Below, piece after piece: positions 31,836-41,095 of a stretch of 41,770 bases of DNA. Below the pieces are notes generated by a model that saw only the letters and a list, made by a program, of their open reading frames with translations, was not told the DNA's origin and ran no database searches. How positions within the stretch are numbered: position 1 is the first letter of the stretch; each line of letters starts with the position of its first letter. Position numbers and translations under genes: made by a program. Source of the DNA: Pseudomonadales bacterium (GTDB taxonomy: Bacteria; Pseudomonadota; Gammaproteobacteria; Pseudomonadales; Pseudohongiellaceae); NCBI GenBank assembly GCA_022763285.1, contig JALEHB010000175.1, forward strand, positions 1-41,770, written 5' to 3'.

Positions 31836-34091
31836 ATGCTAAAACGAACAATTTCTGTCATTACCATGGCCGCGATGGGACTGTCTCCACTCGCCGCTCT
31901 GCCGGTTCATGCCCAGGATGGCATGCCGAACAATAATTACTGGTGGCCCAATCGTCTTGATCTTGATCCCTTGCGTCAGGACTCGCCGGCCTCCAATCCA
32001 CTCGGCGCCGATTTCGATTATGCCGAGGCCTTCGAGAGTCTTGATCTGGAAGCTGTCAAAGCTGATCTGCGCGAGCTGATGACCACATCCCAGGACTGGT
32101 GGCCCGCCGACTTTGGTCACTATGGCCCGTTCTTCATTCGTATGGCCTGGCACAGCGCCGGCACCTATCGCACCATCGATGGCCGTGGTGGTGCCGACGG
32201 TGGCATGCAGCGTTTTGCGCCACTCAATAGCTGGCCCGATAACGCCAATCTCGACAAGGCCCGCTATTTGCTCCAGCCCATCAAGAATAAATACGGCGCA
32301 GCCTTGTCCTGGGCTGACCTGATGATTCTGGCCGGTACCGAGGCCATGGATTCCATGGGCTTTGACACCCTGGGTTTTGCCGGTGGCCGCATTGATGGCT
32401 GGCAACCGGAAGAAGTTAATTGGGGCCCGGAAGGGGAATGGCTTGGCGCGGATCGTCGAACTTCCGCTGGCGAGCTGCAGGCACCTTTCGGAGCTACCCA
32501 GATGGGTTTGATCTATGTAAACCCGGAAGGCCCGGGCGGTAATCCCGATCCGCAGGCAGCCGCCGATGCCATTCGGGAAGCCTTTGGCCGCATGGCCATG
32601 AATGACGAGGAAACCGCAGCCCTGATTGCCGGTGGTCACACCTTCGGCAAGGCTCACGGTGCGGCGGATCCTTCAGAATATGTGGGACCTGACCCCGAGG
32701 CCGAAAGCATCGAAGCCCAGGGGCTTGGTTGGCAGAGCAGCTATGGCAGCGGTAATGCCGGTGATACGATTACCAGCGGCCTGGAAGGCGCCTGGACCAT
32801 TGATCCTGCTTCCTGGACCCACAACTACCTGGAAAATCTGTATAACTTTGAATGGGTGCAGACCCGCAGCCCGGCTGGCGCAATTCAGTGGGAGCCTGCA
32901 GGCGGAGCCGGTGCCAATATGGTTCCCGATGCCCATGACCCCTCCCAGCGTCATGCGCCCATGATGTTTACCACTGACCTGGCCCTGAAAGTGGATCCGA
33001 TCTATCGTGAGATTACCACTCGTTGGCTGGAAAACCCGGCAGAGTTCGAAGACGCCTTTGCCCGCGCCTGGTTCAAACTGACCCATCGCGACATGGGACC
33101 ACCTTCGCGTTATCTGGGTGACGATGCGCCGGAACAAACCTTTGTCTGGCAGGATCCGGTACCCGAGGTAGATCATGCGCTGGTTAATGCCCAGGATGTT
33201 GCAGCACTGAAGAATGACATTCTCGATTCCGGCCTGACCACCGCGCAACTGGTGCGTACGGCCTGGGCTTCAGCTTCAAGCTACCGTGGCACCGACATGC
33301 GTGGTGGAGCCAACGGAGCTCGCGTTCGCCTTGAGCCGCAGATCAGCTGGGAAGCCAACAGTCCTGAAGAACTCGAGGGAGTGCTGGCAGTGCTGGAAGG
33401 CATTCAGGAAGACTTCAATGCTTCCGCCAGTGGCAACAAGCAGGTTTCCCTGGCCGATCTGATCGTATTGGGTGGTGCCGCCGCCATTGAACAGGCTGCC
33501 AATCGCGCTGGTATCGATGTGACGGTACCTTTCATTCCTGGCCGAAGCGATGCCAGTCAGGAAATGACTGATGTGGACTCTTTCAGTGTGCTTGAGCCAA
33601 GTGCTGATGGTTTCCGCAATTTCTTCGCCAGCAACAATGCCCGTAACCCGGCTGAAATGCTGGTGGAAAAAGCGGCTCTGCTGGGTCTGTCAATTCCGGA
33701 AATGACGGTGCTGGTTGGTGGCCTGCGTGTAATGGACGCCAATACCGATGGCGTTGAGCATGGTGTTTTTACCGACAACCCGGGCACGCTCAGTAACGAC
33801 TTCTTTGTCAATCTGATCGATATGTCCACGGTCTGGTCTCGCTCACCTTCAGACGAAGGCATCTATGTGGGCCGTGATCGGGGCAGCAATGCAATCAAAT
33901 GGACTGCCACTCCTGTGGATCTGATTTTTGGTTCCAACTCGGAGTTGCGTGCGGTGGCTGAATATTATGCAGCCGATGGTGCCGATGCAGTCTTTGTCAA
34001 TGACTTTGTCGATGCCTGGACCAAGGTAATGACCCTGGATCGCTTCGATCTGGAAGACAATGACAATGGTCAAATGATGGCAGGGCGTTAA
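31836..34091 (+). CDS. katG: Exported catalase-peroxidase (KatG/KatP type)
   Basis: 751 residues with a signal peptide ([20 protein letters not shown]…HAQ, about 27 residues), so it works in the periplasm like KatP/KatG2, not in the cytoplasm. The N-terminal haem domain has the distal [11 protein letters not shown], the [11 protein letters not shown]yr and the FGRMAMND Met. These supply the Trp-Tyr-Met adduct needed for catalase activity. The proximal His is in [11 protein letters not shown]. The haem-less C-terminal duplicate is complete. AGAGGTG lies before ATG 31836, and a strong terminator follows. Likely induced by peroxide, but I see no certain OxyR site. Confidence 0.95.
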   Translation: MLKRTISVITMAAMGLSPLAALPVHAQDGMPNNNYWWPNRLDLDPLRQDSPASNPLGADFDYAEAFESLDLEAVKADLRELMTTSQDWWPADFGHYGPFFIRMAWHSAGTYRTIDGRGGADGGMQRFAPLNSWPDNANLDKARYLLQPIKNKYGAALSWADLMILAGTEAMDSMGFDTLGFAGGRIDGWQPEEVNWGPEGEWLGADRRTSAGELQAPFGATQMGLIYVNPEGPGGNPDPQAAADAIREAFGRMAMNDEETAALIAGGHTFGKAHGAADPSEYVGPDPEAESIEAQGLGWQSSYGSGNAGDTITSGLEGAWTIDPASWTHNYLENLYNFEWVQTRSPAGAIQWEPAGGAGANMVPDAHDPSQRHAPMMFTTDLALKVDPIYREITTRWLENPAEFEDAFARAWFKLTHRDMGPPSRYLGDDAPEQTFVWQDPVPEVDHALVNAQDVAALKNDILDSGLTTAQLVRTAWASASSYRGTDMRGGANGARVRLEPQISWEANSPEELEGVLAVLEGIQEDFNASASGNKQVSLADLIVLGGAAAIEQAANRAGIDVTVPFIPGRSDASQEMTDVDSFSVLEPSADGFRNFFASNNARNPAEMLVEKAALLGLSIPEMTVLVGGLRVMDANTDGVEHGVFTDNPGTLSNDFFVNLIDMSTVWSRSPSDEGIYVGRDRGSNAIKWTATPVDLIFGSNSELRAVAEYYAADGADAVFVNDFVDAWTKVMTLDRFDLEDNDNGQMMAGR

Positions 34092-34123
34092 GCGTCGATC
34101 TGCAAGGTTGATCTGCGAAAATG

Positions 34124-34157
34124 AAAACGGCGACACTTTGGTGTCGCCGTTTTTTTT
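34124..34157. terminator. Strong intrinsic terminator after katG
   Basis: AAAACGGCGACAC (34124-34136) pairs perfectly with GTGTCGCCGTTTT (34141-34153) around TTTG. Eight T residues follow (34150-34157). It may also serve the convergent GGDEF gene. Confidence 0.95.
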
Positions 34158-34182
34158 ATGCCCTGTGAGTCTGGAGTAACAG

Positions 34183-35316
34183 CTAGAAAAGATCGATATC
34201 GCCAACGTCCTGATGTGACTCGACCAACTCTCCACGCGCGATCAGGTCTTCATAGCTGGCGACCTGATTCCGCCCGTGTTCCTTGGCGTAGTACAGAGCC
34301 TGGTCGGCACAGTCGATAATCTTGGGGGGAAAGGCATTGGGGGTAAATGCGGCATAACCAATACTGACCGTAACCTGACCGACATTCTGCAATTGCTGGC
34401 GCGCCACCAGTGCGCGCAAGCGCTCGAGGGCGACCACCACGTTCTCTGCCGGGATCGGTTCCAGCACAACTACGAATTCCTCACCGCCAAAGCGAAACAG
34501 CAGATCGGATTTACGGAAACAGGAACGGATATGTTGCCCAATGGTCAGGATAACCTCATCACCAAACACATGGCCGAAGCGGTCGTTGACCCGTTTGAAA
34601 TGGTCGATATCAATGATGGCTAGCCAGGGCAGGTTTTGGCCCGACAAACGGCGGCGATCAGACTCAGACTCACTATAGGCCGCCGCCAGCTGTTGTTGCC
34701 TTTCCAGCATGCGATTCAGCTTGGAATCAAAAGTCTGGCGGTTTAACAGGCCGGTAAGTTTGTCTCTCTGTCCCTGATTCAGATTGCGATACAGGTTTTG
34801 GTAAATACGCAGGACAGTCGCCAGGCCGACTTCTTCGATATTCAGGGCTTGGGGACTGACCAGACAGAGTATGGCTCGATCGATGTCGTGATGGCCGGCC
34901 GGCACCAGCAACCGGTGTCCACTGCCTTTGCTGTTTTCCTGCACCTGACCGTTTTTCAGGCCATTGAATTGTTCGCCGGTCAAGGGAAAGGTTTGTGGGA
35001 TATGATTCCAGTTACAGTTGCCGGCTTCATCATCTTCGTTCGGATTGAGCTGTAGTAATTGTTCATAGCTGCAATTCTGGCTGTCTTCATTGAGCAGGCC
35101 CAGACTGACTGATGAGAGCTTCATCAGTCGGGCAAGCCCAAGCAACAGGGATTCGTTCAAGAGTTCGGGCTCTGAAGCCTGTGACAGCTCAACGAGCAAT
35201 TCCAGATAACGGCTATCAGGCGTGAAACTGGAATTTGCATCTGGTTTTATTGGCATAGGCTGATCACCCGGCTCGGGAGATTTTGCATTGCTTGCAAACG
35301 AAGTGTCCTGCTCCAT
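34183..35316 (-). CDS. GGDEF diguanylate cyclase with N-terminal GAF-like region
   Basis: About 377 residues from ATG 35316; ATG 35256 (GGTGA seven bases upstream) is an alternative. The N-terminal 170 residues have a GAF-like look (YLELLVELSQASEPELLNESLLLGL). The C-terminal GGDEF domain starts at DKLTGLLNRQTF and has the intact signature FGGEEF. An inhibitory I-site, RKSD, lies five residues before GGEEF. Active synthesis of c-di-GMP with product inhibition is expected. It is convergent with katG across a terminator. No membrane segment is seen. Confidence 0.92.
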   Translation of the reverse strand: MEQDTSFASNAKSPEPGDQPMPIKPDANSSFTPDSRYLELLVELSQASEPELLNESLLLGLARLMKLSSVSLGLLNEDSQNCSYEQLLQLNPNEDDEAGNCNWNHIPQTFPLTGEQFNGLKNGQVQENSKGSGHRLLVPAGHHDIDRAILCLVSPQALNIEEVGLATVLRIYQNLYRNLNQGQRDKLTGLLNRQTFDSKLNRMLERQQQLAAAYSESESDRRRLSGQNLPWLAIIDIDHFKRVNDRFGHVFGDEVILTIGQHIRSCFRKSDLLFRFGGEEFVVVLEPIPAENVVVALERLRALVARQQLQNVGQVTVSIGYAAFTPNAFPPKIIDCADQALYYAKEHGRNQVASYEDLIARGELVESHQDVGDIDLF

Positions 35317-35592
35317 AACCGGGTGACCGCATAGTGGCACAACTCTGAACCACCCAGATTGCGCTCTTTATTGGATTAAATGCTTGTTAGCTGCTTGTTT
35401 GTTATACGGCCATAAACTCGATTGTTTTAATCATATCCAAGCCTGAAGCCCTCTGCGACGGGTTTTCGGGGCCAATTGTGGGAATAATTCGCGCTTTGTG
35501 GGAGCCCTCCTACAGGCAAGCGATAAGAAATGGGCAGAATGGCGATATTTCAAGCGAACTCCAGCGCCAGGCCTCTATCGAACCCGTGGCAC
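35317..35592. other. Intergenic region with a REP-like hairpin
   Basis: About 275 bases with no convincing gene. Plus-strand ORFs here run antisense into the coiled-coil gene and look spurious. A promoter for the GGDEF gene should lie near 35340-35420, but no clear hexamers are seen. The hairpin at 35492-35522 is listed separately. Confidence 0.5.
35492..35522. repeat. REP-like palindrome
   Basis: CGCTT-TGTGGGAG-CC-CTCCTACA-ggc-AAGCG can fold with one G-U pair and a three-base bulge. The TGTGGGAG/CTCCTACAGG core resembles REP elements of Pseudomonas and relatives. Only one copy occurs in this window, so repeat status is not proven. Confidence 0.45.
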
Positions 35593-35618
35593 GAAAAAGG
35601 GGGCATGCTGCCCCCTTT
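35593..35618 (-). terminator. Intrinsic terminator of the coiled-coil protein gene
   Basis: AAAGGGGGCA (35596-35605) pairs perfectly with TGCCCCCTTT (35609-35618) around three bases. Five A residues before and into the stem give the minus-strand T-tract. It lies 57 bases beyond the stop. Confidence 0.85.
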
Positions 35619-35674
35619 ATCTGTACCGTTTGTCTTGTGCCTGACAATATCCGGGTATTGCCGGGCGAGGAAAA

Positions 35675-36235
35675 TCACTGCTGCTGCATTTGCATCAGTT
35701 GCATCCGCGCGTCATTGAAGCGGGCGATGATGGTTTCCACATTGGGATCGATCTCTTCCATCACCTGCATGGCAGACTGCTGGACTTCGGCCTGTTTGGT
35801 CTGGATGGCGCTATCCTGCAGGGCCTGTTGCTGGAGTTGCTGTAGTTCCTGCATGGTGGTCTGGTACTCGGCGCTGGCGTCCTGCACTGCCTGGCTCTGA
35901 TCGCCGGCTTCCACTGCCTGCAGGGTCTCAATCAGTTCATCGCGCCGGCTGATCAATCCTTCGGCCGCCGGATCGATTTCAATCATCCGGTCATCAATCA
36001 TGGCGATCAGGTCTTCACGCTGGGCAGAGAGTTCGTCGCTCTGGTCAAAGGCCTGCTGTTGCAACTGTTGAATCTGTTGACTGGCTTGCATCATCTGCGC
36101 ATAGAGTTGCTGTTGCTCCGGGTCGACCTGCTGTTGGGCAATCGCCGTTGTGGAAGCGCTGGCAGCGAGTGCCAGCAGCAGTACCAGTTGACCGGTGATT
36201 TTGTTAACGAGGGGAAAGCTGTTGAGAAAGGACAT
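35675..36235 (-). CDS. Secreted Gln-rich coiled-coil protein of unknown function
   Basis: 186 residues. Signal peptide (…LVLLLALAASASTTAIAQ, cleaved near residue 34). The whole mature part is predicted helical, rich in Gln, Glu, Met and Ala with heptads (QLYAQMMQASQQIQQLQQQA, TMQELQQLQQQALQDSAI) and ends in MQLMQMQQQ. No Cys and no known domain are visible. AGGAG six bases before ATG 36235. It looks like a small periplasmic chaperone-like or envelope-stabilising coiled coil, but I do not recognise a family. Confidence 0.78.
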   Translation of the reverse strand: MSFLNSFPLVNKITGQLVLLLALAASASTTAIAQQQVDPEQQQLYAQMMQASQQIQQLQQQAFDQSDELSAQREDLIAMIDDRMIEIDPAAEGLISRRDELIETLQAVEAGDQSQAVQDASAEYQTTMQELQQLQQQALQDSAIQTKQAEVQQSAMQVMEEIDPNVETIIARFNDARMQLMQMQQQ

Positions 36236-36294
36236 TGTCGCTCCTGTCTGGTGAGATGTTGGTCAGGCTCTTTATAGCTTGGCCTGGTAAGGGA

Positions 36295-36345
36295 TCACGA
36301 CCGATGGCGGTTCTGCCAGGTCAGCACGAAACGCAGTGGTCGTGA
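36295..36345. promoter_or_regulatory. Long-loop inverted repeat in an intergenic region
   Basis: TCACGACC (36295-36302) and GGTCGTGA (36338-36345) are perfect inverted copies 35 bases apart, with TGGC/GCCA nested inside. Role unknown; it lies about 60 bases upstream of the coiled-coil gene start. Confidence 0.3.
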
Positions 36346-36396
36346 ATTGTCAAAAGCGCCCATTCCGGGCGTAGCTTGAATTGTGAGAGGAAAAGA

Positions 36397-36504
36397 ATGG
36401 TGCAAGAAGCAGTGTGGATGTCAGTCAAACCTCGCCTGAACACAATATTGGGCCAACCCTATCATTTCGGCGCCTCGAATGCCAAACACGCCATGGCGGC
36501 TTGA
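36397..36504 (+). CDS. Possible small ORF (35 codons)
   Basis: ATG 36397 is preceded by GAGAGG with a six-base gap, a better ribosome-binding site than many genes here have. The frame reads MVQEAVWMSVKPRLNTI and closes at TGA 36502-36504, before the convergent regulator stop at 36532. No recognisable domain or promoter. It may be chance. Confidence 0.22.
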   Translation: MVQEAVWMSVKPRLNTILGQPYHFGASNAKHAMAA

Positions 36505-36531
36505 ACACGTGTAATCAGCGTCTGCTTCAGT

Positions 36532-37965
36532 TCAGGTCAGGTCAAAGTGTTTCATCTTGCGCCACAGTGTCATGCGGCTTATGCCGAAATGCCGGGCGAT
36601 GGAATCCCTGTGTCCCTGGTATTTGTCAATGGCTGCCTGTAACTCTTCTTTGGTGATCAGGCGCGAAGGGACGTTCTCTTCAACTGCTGGTGCGTTCTGC
36701 CTGGTCAGGGCGGCTGCCTCATCCGCAGGCGATGGCTCCGGCATGGTCATCCTGGCGGCCTGGTCGACACGCTGTATCACCGGCGGTAACAACAGTTTGT
36801 GAATCTCTGTGTCATTCTCGTCTGCCAAAGCAGCAATGTAGGTGCAAACATTAACCAGTTCGCGGATATTGCCGGGCCAATCGTAGTGTCGAATGCAGCG
36901 ATAGACTTCCTCGGCGATGGGTAGTGGTTCGCGCCCATGCTTTTGTAGTTGCTGGGCAGTAAATGCCTCGAACAGCATAACCACGTCATTGCCCCGGGAC
37001 CGCAATGGTGGCAAATTAATCGGCATGACTTCAAGCCGATAGCGAAGGTCTTCGCGAAATCTGCCGTCATCCACGGCTTTTTCCAGGCTCAGTGAGGAGG
37101 CTGAAACCAGTTTCACATCAAATTTGATGGGTTTGGTCTCGCCAAGAGGCGTGTATTCCCTTTCCTGCAGCACTCGTAGCAGCTTCGCCTGCAGGGCCAG
37201 GGGTATTTCGGTAACTTCATCAAGGAACAGGGTGCCGCCATCGGCTTCCGAAAGCAGGCCCTTCTGGTCTTTTTCTGCGCCAGTGAATGCGCCTTTACGA
37301 TGTCCGAACAGTTGGGACTCCAGAAGAGTCTCGGTCAGGTTGGCGCAATTCAATGCCACAAAGGCATTATCTGCACGGTCGCTTTCGGCATGGATAGCCC
37401 GGGCAATCATCTCCTTGCCGGTGCCGGTTTCACCATGGATAAAGAATGGCGCATCGCTGGATGCGGTTTTTTCGATGATGCGCAGTTGCGCCTGCATGGC
37501 GGCATCCTGGGTGAGAATGCCATGAAAACCGTCTTCGCGAATCTGGGTTTTGGGAGTGGCAGCGACGCCGGCAGATACGGATTCCTGACCAGCATCAAGC
37601 AGAGCCAGCTGTTCAGCCACCAGGGCTCGAAGTTTGTTATTGCTCCAGGGTTTGACTACAAATTTGTGAATAATCCCCTCGTTGAAGGCATCTGTCACAT
37701 CATTGAAATCGCTGTATCCACTGATAAGGATGCGTCGACTTTTGGGATAGAGTTGGCTAATCTGCTTGAAAAACTCTGTGCCCAGCATGCCGGGCATACG
37801 CTGGTCGCAGAGAATCAGGTCAAATGAACGAGCCACACATTGAATCATGGCCTCAACCGGGTCGCTGAAACAGCTGATGCCGTATTCCTGCCCCCGGAAT
37901 AATCTTTGAAAGGACTTCAGGACCAGTTCATCATCATCGATGATTAATATTGAATGTTGCTTCAT
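36532..37965 (-). CDS. NtrC-family sigma54-dependent response regulator
   Basis: 477 residues. The receiver domain (1-120) has phospho-acceptor Asp54 in ILCDQRMPG and Lys in VVKPWS. The AAA+ domain has Walker A GETGTGKE, the sigma54-contacting GAFTGA loop, Walker B GGTLFLDEV and an Arg-finger region (FREDLRYRLEVMPINLPPLRSR). A Fis-type helix-turn-helix (about 440-475, GHRDSIARHFGISRMTLWRKM) closes it. It is divergent from the H-NOX/kinase pair across 115 bases, which makes it the probable phospho-acceptor of that kinase and a nitric oxide-responsive activator. I did not find a convincing -24/-12 promoter in the intergenic region. Confidence 0.93.
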   Translation of the reverse strand: MKQHSILIIDDDELVLKSFQRLFRGQEYGISCFSDPVEAMIQCVARSFDLILCDQRMPGMLGTEFFKQISQLYPKSRRILISGYSDFNDVTDAFNEGIIHKFVVKPWSNNKLRALVAEQLALLDAGQESVSAGVAATPKTQIREDGFHGILTQDAAMQAQLRIIEKTASSDAPFFIHGETGTGKEMIARAIHAESDRADNAFVALNCANLTETLLESQLFGHRKGAFTGAEKDQKGLLSEADGGTLFLDEVTEIPLALQAKLLRVLQEREYTPLGETKPIKFDVKLVSASSLSLEKAVDDGRFREDLRYRLEVMPINLPPLRSRGNDVVMLFEAFTAQQLQKHGREPLPIAEEVYRCIRHYDWPGNIRELVNVCTYIAALADENDTEIHKLLLPPVIQRVDQAARMTMPEPSPADEAAALTRQNAPAVEENVPSRLITKEELQAAIDKYQGHRDSIARHFGISRMTLWRKMKHFDLT

Positions 37966-38080
37966 AGGCGTGGATCAGGCACCAATTCAGGCTTGAGCAA
38001 GAAATTTTCAACAGTGCATAAGTTAGCATAGACAGGGCGTCACAGGTAAAATTAAAGCGTCCAAATCCGGGGTAGAAAGT

Positions 38081-38623
38081 ATGAAAGGGGTTGTTTTTAC
38101 TGCCTTCAATGATCTTGTCGAGCAGGAATTTGGAATAACTGTGTGGGAGGAAATACTGGAGGCAGTGAATCCAGATTCTCATGGGATTTACACGGCTGTT
38201 CAGGACTTTCCGGATGACGAAATGGTGGCGCTGCTTGGTGAGCTATCAACAAGAACCGGAATACCTGCAGAGAAGTTGTTGCGGGTTTTCGGTAAATTTC
38301 TGTTTTCAGTGCTGGCCCGAAGGCATGCGGTGTTCGTAGATCAGCAACCGGACTTATTTGAGTTTCTGAGCAGTATCGATGGCGTTATTCACAAAGAGGT
38401 ACACAAGCTGTATGAAAACCCTCATTTGCCTGTTATGGACGCCAAAGCCCTGGATGAAAATACCTTGCAGGTCAGTTATCGGTCCCCCAGAAAACTGTGT
38501 CACCTGGCCGTCGGCCTGATTGAAGGGGCTGCGGATCATTATGCAACCACGGTTTCAGTGAGTCACAATCGCTGCATGCATGACGGCGCTGATTCCTGTG
38601 AGCTGGTGATTAGCAAGGTTTGA
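38081..38623 (+). CDS. H-NOX haem-based nitric oxide sensor
   Basis: 180 residues, the length of stand-alone H-NOX proteins. The start MKGVVFTAFNDLVEQEFG is typical. Proximal haem His is H104 (VIHKEVHKLY) and the haem-propionate motif YxSxR is Y133-S135-R137. The position of the distal Tyr that favours oxygen binding in other H-NOX is not Tyr here, so nitric oxide is the likely ligand. C140, H162, C165 and C173 match the zinc-thiol site described in gammaproteobacterial H-NOX. Four bases separate it from the kinase gene, whose activity it should control. Confidence 0.95.
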   Translation: MKGVVFTAFNDLVEQEFGITVWEEILEAVNPDSHGIYTAVQDFPDDEMVALLGELSTRTGIPAEKLLRVFGKFLFSVLARRHAVFVDQQPDLFEFLSSIDGVIHKEVHKLYENPHLPVMDAKALDENTLQVSYRSPRKLCHLAVGLIEGAADHYATTVSVSHNRCMHDGADSCELVISKV

Positions 38624-38626
38624 ATC

Positions 38627-39601
38627 ATGAGTGCAGAGCAGGACTACAAAAAAGCCTATGAGCGCCAGAAACTGGCGCGCGAGCGGGCCGAGGATATTCT
38701 TGAGGCTCGTTCCAGGGAACTCTATGAAGCTAATCAGACGCTTCAGGAAGCCTATAGGTCTCTGGATGCCAATAAGGAGCGGCTGGTTCAGCAGGAGAAG
38801 CTCGTCTCCATAGGCTTGTTGGCCGGAGGCATAGCTCATGAGATCAATAATCCCATTGCCTTCATCAAGAGCAATCTCGAGACCCTGACAGAATATATTC
38901 TTACTCTGAACAAGCTTTTTGTACCTTTCAAACAGGTCGGGGAGCTGACAGATCTGTCACCCGACAATGTCGATTACCGGGAGCAACTGTTGGGGCTGAT
39001 CAAGCTGGCCAGAGATAATGATCTGGATTACATCATTCGTGACAGTATGGAATCGATCAATGAATGCGTCAGAGGCACCCAGCGGGTCGAAGACATCATT
39101 CTCAATTTGCGGGATTTTACTACCGGCGAACAAGAGTCGAGAAAGTTACTGGACGTCAACACGCTGGTTCGCGAAACAGTCGATCTTGCCAATGCCGAGC
39201 TCAAACACAGTGTGAATTTCCACCTCGAGCTGGGAGAAGTTCCTGGTATCTACGGCTGCAAAGGGCAGCTTAAACAGGTGCTGATTAATCTTATTACCAA
39301 TGCCAGCCATGCCATGGATGGGGAAGGTGATATCTACATCAAGACCTGTGCAGAAGAAGAGGGCGCCGCGATAGAAGTGATTGACAGCGGGCCTGGTATC
39401 GAGCCTGAGAATATCAACAGATTATTCGATCCGTTTTTTACAACCCGAAATGTGGGTACCGGGACCGGACTCGGACTCTATATCTGCCACGGCATTGTAG
39501 CCAAGCATGATGGTGAGATCAGTGTAGAAAATACCCCCACTGAAGGCGCTTGCTTCAGAATCAGATTACCTGCCAGTATGCGTGGATCGGAAAGGGACTA
39601 A
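38627..39601 (+). CDS. Soluble histidine kinase, partner of H-NOX
   Basis: 324 residues, no membrane segment or own sensor domain. An N-terminal coiled coil (about 5-60, YERQKLARERAEDILEARS) leads into HisKA (SIGLLAGGIAHEINNPI), then the N-box (LINLITNASHAMDG), G1 (VIDSGPGIEPEN), F-box (FDPFFTT) and G2 (GTGTGLGLYICHGIV) in a complete ATPase domain. The lack of an input domain fits control by the separate H-NOX protein, as in HnoK/HahK systems. The divergent sigma54-type response regulator is the likely target. No receiver is fused. Followed by 120 bases without a clear terminator. Confidence 0.93.
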   Translation: MSAEQDYKKAYERQKLARERAEDILEARSRELYEANQTLQEAYRSLDANKERLVQQEKLVSIGLLAGGIAHEINNPIAFIKSNLETLTEYILTLNKLFVPFKQVGELTDLSPDNVDYREQLLGLIKLARDNDLDYIIRDSMESINECVRGTQRVEDIILNLRDFTTGEQESRKLLDVNTLVRETVDLANAELKHSVNFHLELGEVPGIYGCKGQLKQVLINLITNASHAMDGEGDIYIKTCAEEEGAAIEVIDSGPGIEPENINRLFDPFFTTRNVGTGTGLGLYICHGIVAKHDGEISVENTPTEGACFRIRLPASMRGSERD

Positions 39602-39723
39602 TGACGTGACTGGACCAGATATTGACGTGAAAAACCACCCAGTAAAATTTTAAATGGAATGCCTCACAAAAGTTCGATTATTGCATGAGGTTCGGATATC
39701 TCAGCCAAACCGGGGTCATCATC

Positions 39724-41001
39724 ATGACATCAAAACCGACAATCAACGCTGCATTGTTTAACCGTCGCCAATTTCTGCAGAATAGTCTTCTTGCCGCTGG
39801 CGCTCTGGCCAGTCAGCAAACTCTTCAGGCACAAACGGCAGACCACAATTCGTCATCCTTAAATGACGAAGACTATTGGGAGCAGGTGCGTGCACAGTTC
39901 ACCTTCTTCGAGTCCCGGGTCCCCATGAATGCGGCGAACCTGTGTCCCTCGTTCCGTGCAGTTGCCGAGACTGTCGAGCGCGTCACGTTTGATATTGACG
40001 CCGATTGTTCTTTTAATAACCGGGCCAAGTATTCCACTTTATTGGAGCGGGCGAGGGAAATGATTGCTGCGCAGCTCAAAGTCAGCGCCGATGAGGTCGC
40101 TTTGGTGCGCAATACCAGTGAAGCCAATAATATGATCAATAACGGCCTTGATCTGCAGGCCGGTGATGAAGTGCTCATCTGGGATCAAAACCATCCTACC
40201 AATAATGTTGCCTGGGATGTACGTGCGGCGCGCTTTGGGATTCAGACCCGGCGTCTGTCCACGCCCGCACAACCACAGTCCCAACAACAATTGATAGACG
40301 TTTTCACCCGTGAGTTTTCTTCACAAACCCGGGTGCTGGCGCTGACCCATGTCTCCAACGTCAGTGGCATCAAGCTGCCGGTCAAGGCCATCATTGAGGC
40401 AGCCCATGAGCGGGGTATTTATGTACATGTAGATGGTGCCCAGAGCTGGGGAGCGTTCAATCTGGATCTCAAGGATATGGGTGCCGACTCCTATTCGGCC
40501 AGTGCCCATAAATGGTTTATGGGACCCAAGGAAGTCGGGCTGCTCTATGTGGCTGAGGAAAATATTGAACGCGTCTGGCCCTCGGAAGTTGCTCCTGGCT
40601 GGGGTAGTGATGCCGTGGCCGACCCGGTCGGAGCACGCAAATTCGAATCACTCGGGCAGCGGGATGATGCGGCCCTGGCGGCCCTGGCAACGGCAGCACA
40701 ATTGCATAACCAGATCGGATTGCAGCGCATAGAGGACCGTATTGTGTCGCTATCCCTACGATTGAAAAGAGGAATTCTTGATGCCGGACTGGAACTGGTA
40801 ACGCCTTTCTCTGCGGAGCTGAGCCATGGCGTTTGCATTATCCCTGTGGCGGGCGGAGGTGGAGAGCTGGTAAATCGGCTTTACGCTGATTACGGTCTGG
40901 CGGCAGCGCCTACCGGCGGTTTGCGGCTCAGCCCGACTATCTATAATACTGAAGCCCATATCGACCGGGCCATCAATGCCCTGACGGAGCTGCTGGCCTG
41001 A
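39724..41001 (+). CDS. Tat-exported class V aminotransferase (isopenicillin N epimerase-like)
   Basis: 425 residues from ATG 39724 (ATG 39685 would add 13 residues ahead of the Tat signal). NRRQFLQNSLLAAGALA is a twin-arginine signal, so the PLP enzyme is folded and loaded in the cytoplasm, then exported. PLP features: VRNTSEANNMINNGL, the Asp/Gln of HVDGAQSWGAF, and the Schiff-base Lys in SASAHKWFMGPKEVG. These fit the class V/cysteine desulfurase-like fold. Known relatives include epimerases, lyases and ergothioneine-type C-S lyases; the actual reaction is unknown. Export of a PLP enzyme is uncommon. It stands alone between the kinase and a SIMPL-domain gene. Confidence 0.88.
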   Translation: MTSKPTINAALFNRRQFLQNSLLAAGALASQQTLQAQTADHNSSSLNDEDYWEQVRAQFTFFESRVPMNAANLCPSFRAVAETVERVTFDIDADCSFNNRAKYSTLLERAREMIAAQLKVSADEVALVRNTSEANNMINNGLDLQAGDEVLIWDQNHPTNNVAWDVRAARFGIQTRRLSTPAQPQSQQQLIDVFTREFSSQTRVLALTHVSNVSGIKLPVKAIIEAAHERGIYVHVDGAQSWGAFNLDLKDMGADSYSASAHKWFMGPKEVGLLYVAEENIERVWPSEVAPGWGSDAVADPVGARKFESLGQRDDAALAALATAAQLHNQIGLQRIEDRIVSLSLRLKRGILDAGLELVTPFSAELSHGVCIIPVAGGGGELVNRLYADYGLAAAPTGGLRLSPTIYNTEAHIDRAINALTELLA

Positions 41002-41095
41002 CAAGGGCTTGCACATTTCTGTCGATCTTAAGATTGTGTTCAGCAAGAATACGGAACAATCACGATGACTATTATCAGTTTGCAGGAGAGCTAAC

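Noticed and set aside
35478-35900. 140-codon plus-strand ORF
   Set aside because: It crosses a terminator and runs antisense into the coiled-coil gene. The Cys/Ser-rich product looks spurious.
37966-38080. Sigma54 (-24/-12) promoter for the H-NOX operon
   Set aside because: GGCACC...GGC near 37977 resembles it, but the GG to GC spacing is one base too long and the TTGC element is poor.
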